From assembly GCF_023028225.1 (NCBI RefSeq), contig NZ_CP095482.1, forward strand, positions 2,480,001-2,544,000: a stretch of DNA of 64,000 nt. Direction: 5' to 3'. This DNA comes from Halorientalis litorea (lineage in GTDB: Archaea > Halobacteriota > Halobacteria > Halobacteriales > Haloarculaceae). The position numbers and the translations under genes are program-made. Shown here piece after piece: positions 59,260-64,000 of this stretch; position 1 is the first letter of the stretch, and each line of letters starts with the position of its first letter. The notes under the pieces are model-generated. The model did not search any database. It had not been told where the DNA came from and saw only the letters and a program-made list of their open reading frames with translations.

Positions 59260-60015
59260 CTACTCGTCTGGGTGAGTGACCTGCTCGTCTATCTCCTGCC
59301 AGATATCGAACGCCATCGGGTTCTGTTCCTCTTCGAGGATTTCCGCGACGACGCCGGTCGCACGGCTGACGATGGCGAAGCCACGCGCCGCCGTCGGCGG
59401 GAGGTCCATGTCGAGCGTGACGGCCGCGATAGCTCCCGTCGCGTTGATGGGGAGCGTCAGGCCGGTGCGGTCCTCGAACTCCACCTGCACGTCGTGGATG
59501 ATGTCGATGTGTTCGCCCGCCACGTCGGCGTCCTCGGCGAGTTCGAAGAACGTCTGTGCCCGCGGGTCCTCGGGGTCGAAGTCCGGGTGGCCGATACCGG
59601 CGAAGTTGTCGCCACGGTCCTGATAGTCGTCGACGAGTTCTTGCACGGCCGCCTCCCGGTCGTCGGCCGCGGCGAGGGTTTCGAGGTCCTCGGCGCACTC
59701 CTTCATCGTCCCGATGAACCGCGACCCGACGCCGTTGACCGCGTTGGCGACCGAGTTCTGGACCGCGTCGGGTTCGGTGACCAGCGTCAGCCGGCTCACG
59801 ATGGACGACGGCGTGATGCCGTGGACCATCAGCGAGGACAACATCGCGTCGAGGACTTCCTCCTCCTCGGGGGTCGGTTCCTCACCCGTCCACATGTAGT
59901 AGAGCGTCTGGGTGAACGTCATCTCGCCCAGCACCTCGGTGGCGAGGTCCTTCTCCCGGAAGGAAATCGATTCTTCGTCGTGGTCCGACAGTCGTGACTC
60001 GAACGTACGCGACAT
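59260..60015 (-). CDS. Citryl-CoA lyase/citrate-synthase-like protein
   Basis: The product is 251 residues, half the size of a full citrate synthase. It has GVGSRFIGTMKECAEDL where citrate synthases have GPLHGG (the first catalytic His is absent), GIGHPDFDPEDPRAQTFF (matching the second His region with DPRA) and NATGAIAAVTLDMDLPP. This is the pattern of proteins called citryl-CoA lyase in haloarchaea and actinobacteria. It could cleave or form a C-C bond in a CoA ester such as citramalyl- or citryl-CoA. ATG 60015 opens the conserved region directly. Confidence 0.78.
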   Translation of the reverse strand: MSRTFESRLSDHDEESISFREKDLATEVLGEMTFTQTLYYMWTGEEPTPEEEEVLDAMLSSLMVHGITPSSIVSRLTLVTEPDAVQNSVANAVNGVGSRFIGTMKECAEDLETLAAADDREAAVQELVDDYQDRGDNFAGIGHPDFDPEDPRAQTFFELAEDADVAGEHIDIIHDVQVEFEDRTGLTLPINATGAIAAVTLDMDLPPTAARGFAIVSRATGVVAEILEEEQNPMAFDIWQEIDEQVTHPDE

Positions 60016-60080
60016 GGGAGGGTCGAGACGCGCCCGGAGTATCAATCTTCGTGTCCCGGCCGAGATACCCTCGGTCGCAC

Positions 60081-60893
60081 TCAGTTCGTCGAGGGGTCCC
60101 GCGTCGTGATACCGGGTTGGTCGCTCAGCGTCTCGAAGTCGTCGCTGTCGTGGAGGAAGGCGACCAGCGCGTCCTCTTCGCGGGCGAGGTCACGGACCCT
60201 TCGAATCGAGGCGACCGTCTCCTCGGTGGACCAGTTGAACGCGGTACACAGTTCCTTCTCGTAGGCGTCCCGGACGTGGGCCACGTCGGCGGCGAGAATG
60301 ACGGTCTGACCCTCGACGGAGTCCAGCACGACCGACTGGTGGCCGGGCGTGTGGCCCGGCGTCGGGAGACAGACGACGCTTCCGTCGCCGAACACGTCGT
60401 AACGGCCGTCGGCCACGGTCACGTCGTAGTCGTAGGAGCGTAGCGGGCTGATGTCGTTTTCGAGGTAGAAGGTCCACTGGGTCTGGTCGGGCCACCACGC
60501 GTACCGGAGTTCGTCCTGCTGGACGACGAACTCGGCGTCCGGAAACTGGGTAATCTCGCCCGCGTGGTCGAGGTGGAGGTGTGAGAGTATCACCGTGTCA
60601 ACGTCGCTCGGGTCGTAGCCCGCGTCGTCCAGTTGGGCCGTCAGCCGGTGGTCCTCGGTCATGGCCGTCATCCCGCGCATCGCCTTCATGTGGGGCGCGC
60701 CGTACCCCTCCGGGTCCTCCAGTGCCTCGTAGCTGACGCCGGTGTCGAGCAGGACCGTCCCCTCGGGGTGGTCTATCAGGTAGGCAGGGCATTTAGCGGT
60801 GTACTCGTTGCCGAAGCCGCGCATCTGGACGACTTGGCTGTAATCGAAGGTCCAGTCCGACGTGTTGAACGCAGTTACCTCTATATCCGGCAT
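60081..60893 (-). CDS. Metallo-beta-lactamase-fold hydrolase (AHL-lactonase-like)
   Basis: The product is 270 residues. The HLHLDHAG motif, CLPTPGHTPGHQSVVL, LAADVAH and the C-terminal FLHDSDDF supply the full set of metal ligands for a two-metal MBL hydrolase. Form and length are similar to N-acyl-homoserine-lactone lactonases, but many of these are general lactonases. A lactone or ester hydrolysis within the acid-degradation cluster is plausible. An AT-rich element (minus, 60918-60928) lies about 25-35 nt before ATG 60893. Confidence 0.82.
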   Translation of the reverse strand: MPDIEVTAFNTSDWTFDYSQVVQMRGFGNEYTAKCPAYLIDHPEGTVLLDTGVSYEALEDPEGYGAPHMKAMRGMTAMTEDHRLTAQLDDAGYDPSDVDTVILSHLHLDHAGEITQFPDAEFVVQQDELRYAWWPDQTQWTFYLENDISPLRSYDYDVTVADGRYDVFGDGSVVCLPTPGHTPGHQSVVLDSVEGQTVILAADVAHVRDAYEKELCTAFNWSTEETVASIRRVRDLAREEDALVAFLHDSDDFETLSDQPGITTRDPSTN

Positions 60894-60993
60894 AGACGGG
60901 ACAAGAGGGGGCACCCATATCATAATTGTGTCGTTCTGCCGAACGGTTCCGTAGCTGGCGGACTCGTGAATACGGCGACTGCCACTCCCGCGT

Positions 60994-61006
60994 GGATTTA
61001 TGATAC
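60994..61006 (+). promoter_or_regulatory. TATA-like element for the flavin reductase-like gene
   Basis: GGATTTATGATAC lies 20-32 nt before ATG 61026. Confidence 0.5.
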
Positions 61007-61025
61007 TCATCCCCCTACGGCCGAC

Positions 61026-61628
61026 ATGGAGATATCGCTCGGTAACGGGGACGCGGAGTTCCTCCACCGACTCCTCAGTAGCGTCGTGGTTCCGCGACCC
61101 ATCGGCTGGATTAGTTCACGCGACGCGGACGGCCGGGTCAACCTCGCGCCGTTCAGCTACTTCACCGTCGCGAGTACCGTCCCGCCGGTCCTCGCGCTCT
61201 CCTTCGAACCGCGGGACGACGGGTCGACAAAGGACACGCCGTCGAACGTCGAAACGACTGGCGAGTTCGTCTACAACCTCGTGACCGAACCCCTGCTGGA
61301 ATCCGTCGACCGGACCAGCGCGCCCCTCGACGCGGGCGAGAACGAGTTCGGCATCTCGGCCGTGACGCAAGCCCCCGCCGAAACCGTCGACGTCCCACGG
61401 GTCGCGGAAGCCGAGGCACACTTCGAGTGTTCCTTCGAGGACTCGCTGGACGTGTACGGCAACACCGTCGTCTTCGGCCGTGTCGAACACGTTCACCTCG
61501 CGGAGAGCGTCCGCGACGGCGGCGAGGTGGACGCAACGCTGGTCGACGCCGTGGGTCGTCTCGGCGGACCGTACTACACCGGCATCGACATCCTCCCGAC
61601 ACAACGGGACTACGACCCGGACCTCTGA
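61026..61628 (+). CDS. Flavin reductase-like (FMN-binding split barrel) protein
   Basis: The product is 200 residues. VVPRPIGWISSRDADGRVNLAPFSYFTVASTVPP is the classic opening of the flavin reductase-like domain, which binds FMN; EFVYNLVTE follows. Members reduce flavin for partner monooxygenases or act as FMN-dependent enzymes. The luciferase-like oxidoreductase at 62845 could be its partner. The gene is divergent from the metallo-hydrolase and separated from the next dehydrogenase by 67 nt. Confidence 0.82.
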   Translation: MEISLGNGDAEFLHRLLSSVVVPRPIGWISSRDADGRVNLAPFSYFTVASTVPPVLALSFEPRDDGSTKDTPSNVETTGEFVYNLVTEPLLESVDRTSAPLDAGENEFGISAVTQAPAETVDVPRVAEAEAHFECSFEDSLDVYGNTVVFGRVEHVHLAESVRDGGEVDATLVDAVGRLGGPYYTGIDILPTQRDYDPDL

Positions 61629-61664
61629 GAGCGGCGGGAACGGCACGCTGAGCCGGGAGGAACG

Positions 61665-61670
61665 TTTATT
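61665..61670 (+). promoter_or_regulatory. TATA-like element for the acyl-CoA dehydrogenase gene
   Basis: TTTATT lies 26-31 nt before ATG 61696. Confidence 0.45.
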
Positions 61671-61695
61671 TGACCGCGGACCTGCATACGAGAGA

Positions 61696-62823
61696 ATGGT
61701 ACACCTCACCCAAGAGCAACAGATGATAGTGTCGTCGGTCAGGGACCTCGCGGAGAGTGAGTTCGCCGAGAAGGCGGGCAGGTGGGGCGGTGAACTCCCG
61801 TGGGAGAACATCCACCTGCTCGCCGAGAACGACTTCCTCGGGCTGAACCTCGACGAGGCATACGGCGGGGCCGGACTCTCGGAGTTCGAGGCGATGCTGG
61901 TCATCGACACCGTCGGGCAGGTCTGTCCGGACACCGGCTACGCCCTGAACGTCCTGCACTTCTTCCCGCTTATCGTCCAGAAGTTCGGGTCCGAGACGGT
62001 CAAGGAGACGTACCTCCCGCCGCTCGTCGAGGGCGAGGCGTTCATCGCGACGGCCATCTCCGAACCCGAGTCCGGGTCCGACGTGTTCTCGATGGAGACC
62101 ACCGTCCGCGAGGAGGGGGCCGAGTTGCGTCTGAACGGCCAGAAGACGTGGGTGAGCGACGTGCCCGACAGCGAGGGCGTCGTCGTCTGGGTCCTGTTCG
62201 AGGAGGGTATCGGGAGCGTCATCGTCGACTTGGACGCCGAGGGTGTCGAAATCGGCGAACACTTCACGAACATGGCCGGGCACACGCAGACCCAACTGTT
62301 CTTCGAGGACGTGGTGGTCCCCGACGAGAACGTCCTCGTCCGCGGTGACGCGGCGAACCAGTTCGAGTCGTTGAACTGGGAGCGGTTGGGTAACTCGGCG
62401 ATGATAAACGGGTTCATGGGCTTCGCCGTCGAACGCGCCTTCGAGTACGCACAGGACCGCCAGCAGTTCGACCAGTCCATCCTCGAGTTCCAGGGCATCG
62501 AGTGGAAGTTCGCGGACATGGTGAAACACCTGCAAGCGTCGCGGTCGCTCGCGCTGTCGGCGGGGCGGAACGCGGCCGAACGCGGTGACCGCCCCGACCG
62601 ACTGGAGAGTTCGCTGGCGACGCTGTACGCCTCCGAGTTCGCCGAACACGTCGTGAGCGAGGCACTCCAGATTCACGGCGCGAACGGCTACCAGCAGGGC
62701 CACCCCTTGGAGTACCTCTATCGGTTCGTCCGTGGCTTCCGCATCGGTGCGGGGACCGACGAGATACAGAAAAACCAGATAGCGGCGACGCTGAAACGGG
62801 AGGGCGTGCCGAAAATAGAGTGA
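61696..62823 (+). CDS. Acyl-CoA dehydrogenase lacking the canonical C-terminal Glu
   Basis: The product is 375 residues. LDEAYGGAGLSEFEAML, ISEPESGSDVFSMETT, QKTWVSDVPDSEGVVV and QIHGANGYQQGHPLEYL fit the family. The catalytic Glu position (YEGT in canonical enzymes) is occupied by GAGT, in RIGAGTDEIQKN. This occurs in some heteromeric or alternative-base dehydrogenases. It probably oxidises a CoA ester in the local pathway. ATG 61696 was chosen for the TATA at 61665-61670. Confidence 0.83.
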   Translation: MVHLTQEQQMIVSSVRDLAESEFAEKAGRWGGELPWENIHLLAENDFLGLNLDEAYGGAGLSEFEAMLVIDTVGQVCPDTGYALNVLHFFPLIVQKFGSETVKETYLPPLVEGEAFIATAISEPESGSDVFSMETTVREEGAELRLNGQKTWVSDVPDSEGVVVWVLFEEGIGSVIVDLDAEGVEIGEHFTNMAGHTQTQLFFEDVVVPDENVLVRGDAANQFESLNWERLGNSAMINGFMGFAVERAFEYAQDRQQFDQSILEFQGIEWKFADMVKHLQASRSLALSAGRNAAERGDRPDRLESSLATLYASEFAEHVVSEALQIHGANGYQQGHPLEYLYRFVRGFRIGAGTDEIQKNQIAATLKREGVPKIE

Positions 62824-62844
62824 CCGGCGACGAGTGCGAGCGGG

Positions 62845-63828
62845 TCAGTACGCCTCGGGTGCGGCGGCCGCGAACGACCGCTCGATGGCGTCGTCGTCCA
62901 GACTGGACGGGAACGAGACCAACGGCGTGTCCACTGCCGGGGTGTCTTCGAGTTCGCCGAGTTTCTGTCGCACGTCGTCGGTCGTTCCCGAACAGCCCAA
63001 GTCGTCGACCATCTCCGGGGTGACGTGGCCGCGGGCCGCGTCCCTGTCGCCGGACCGCCACGCGTCGGCGATACGCTCGGCGTGGTCTGGGTAGCCCGTC
63101 GCCACCGCGTTCTTGTACCCGTCGGCCGACCCGGCGAAGTACGCTATCGCGCCGCGAACGGCGTCGCGAGCCGCATCCGGGTCGTCGTCGTTCGCGGCGA
63201 CGTGTGCCCACGGCGCGACGGCGATGTCGTCGGGGTCACGGTCACGCTCCCGGGCGTGGTCGGCGACGTACTCGAACGCGCCGTCGAGTTCCGAGTACGG
63301 GACCATGTTCGGGAGCCACCCGTCACACAGCCGCGCGGTGACACGGCGGTTCGCCGGGCCGAGCGCGGCGTTGTACACCGGCACGTCCGCCGACAACCCC
63401 GGGAAGTCGGCCGTGTCGAACACCTCCCCATCGTAGTCCACAGAGTCGGTGTCGCTCGTGAACAACTGCACGAGTTCGACCGCCTCGTGTGTCCGCCGAA
63501 TGGGCCGTTCGAAGGTCATTCCGTGCAGGTCCTCGATGGCCTTCGGCGTGCTGACCCCGACGCCGAGGACGAACCGTCCGTCGGAGAGACGGTCCAGCGA
63601 GTTCGCGCCCATCGCCAGCACCGCCGGAGAGCGCGAAAAGACGTTGACGATGCCCGTCCCGATAGTTACGCCGTCAGTCCGCTCGGCTACTGCCGCCAGT
63701 TCCGCGAAGGAGTTCTCGCCCCACAGTTCGCCCTGCCAGACCGAACTGTAGCCACGCGCCTCCGCTCGGACGCCGAACTCCGCTTGGCCAGTCTCCGCCG
63801 TCTCCGGCAGGAGTATCCCGACTGTCAT
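62845..63828 (-). CDS. Luciferase-like (LLM class, F420- or FMN-dependent) oxidoreductase
   Basis: The product is 327 residues. EARGYSSVWQGELWGENSF, GIVNVFSRSPAVLAMGANSLDRLSDGRF and RPIRRTHEAVELVQLFTS are hallmarks of bacterial luciferase-family TIM barrels using F420 or FMN. Haloarchaea make F420, so an F420-dependent role is possible. It faces the acyl-CoA dehydrogenase gene, with 21 nt between stops. GATTTATGTC (minus, about 63854-63863) is a likely TATA 25-35 nt from ATG 63828. Confidence 0.83.
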   Translation of the reverse strand: MTVGILLPETAETGQAEFGVRAEARGYSSVWQGELWGENSFAELAAVAERTDGVTIGTGIVNVFSRSPAVLAMGANSLDRLSDGRFVLGVGVSTPKAIEDLHGMTFERPIRRTHEAVELVQLFTSDTDSVDYDGEVFDTADFPGLSADVPVYNAALGPANRRVTARLCDGWLPNMVPYSELDGAFEYVADHARERDRDPDDIAVAPWAHVAANDDDPDAARDAVRGAIAYFAGSADGYKNAVATGYPDHAERIADAWRSGDRDAARGHVTPEMVDDLGCSGTTDDVRQKLGELEDTPAVDTPLVSFPSSLDDDAIERSFAAAAPEAY

Positions 63829-64000
63829 CGCTCCGAAATACTGGGGTGGCCATCGACATAAATCACGGGCCCGACATTCGGTCCGGATTCAAACGGACCT
63901 GTCCGAATAAATATAATAATAAAGGTGAATAGCACATAATATAAAAAATATAATATATTAGAATATAATTTCCTTTGTGTAAAACAAACTTCCGAGCCAC
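63829..64000. other. AT-rich right edge
   Basis: About 170 nt with the segment 63907-63970 at roughly 11 percent G+C, against about two thirds or more in the rest of the window. It contains many TATA-like runs but no reading frame. Its meaning cannot be told without the sequence beyond the edge. Confidence 0.5.

Overview
The window is chromosomal DNA from a halophilic archaeon (class Halobacteria). The evidence is high G+C with strong G/C third-position bias, Asp/Glu-rich proteins, AT-rich TATA elements about 25-30 nt before many near-leaderless ATGs, an archaeal-type S15, Tat-type lipoprotein export, haloarchaeal pilin-like families and an RdfA homologue. I cannot name the genus. DUF numbers quoted for pilin-like families are from memory and should be read as 'resembles'.

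Layout. 1-871: 5' end of a RecJ/DHH-type exonuclease and rps15. 1143-18005: a type IV pilus-like surface system. It has a PilB-type ATPase, a PilC-type platform protein, and two paralogous modules of small pilin-like proteins. Each module is a five-gene minus-strand operon facing one convergent plus-strand pilin-like gene. In module B the plus-strand gene carries a von Willebrand A domain, one operon gene carries a PKD domain, and the first operon gene has an in-frame TAG at codon 3. A tRNA-Ala(GGC) gene lies between the modules. 18189-19816: aminotransferase with an Lrp/AsnC regulator. 20050-22740: cobalt/nickel ECF transporter (cbiM, a small CbiN-like protein, cbiQ, cbiO). 23072-41311: mixed metabolism, including acyl-CoA ligases, a YqjF-like protein, half-size DMT transporter, thioredoxin-like protein, Lrp regulator, 2-oxoacid:ferredoxin oxidoreductase, DICT protein, acyl-CoA dehydrogenase, SDR, NhaC antiporter, O-methyltransferase, RCK-DHH phosphoesterase and CBS-ParB protein.

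41312-47745 is a compact CoA-ester catabolic cluster (MaoC hydratase, CoA-transferase, SDR, MmgE/PrpD, acyl-CoA dehydrogenase) next to a divergent IclR regulator. 47940-48563 is rdfA. 49081-53882 is a complete branched-chain-amino-acid-type ABC importer. 53926-63828 holds a second set of acid-degradation genes: NTF2-like protein, two unusual AMP-forming ligases, thioesterase, cyclase/formamidase-like hydrolase, citryl-CoA-lyase-like protein, metallo-beta-lactamase hydrolase, flavin reductase-like protein, acyl-CoA dehydrogenase and a luciferase-like oxidoreductase. Together these suggest uptake and CoA-dependent breakdown of one or more organic acids; the substrate cannot be read from sequence.

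I saw no rRNA, CRISPR array, intact insertion sequence or prophage. The most unusual structure is the duplicated minor-pilin module with its VWA and PKD additions.
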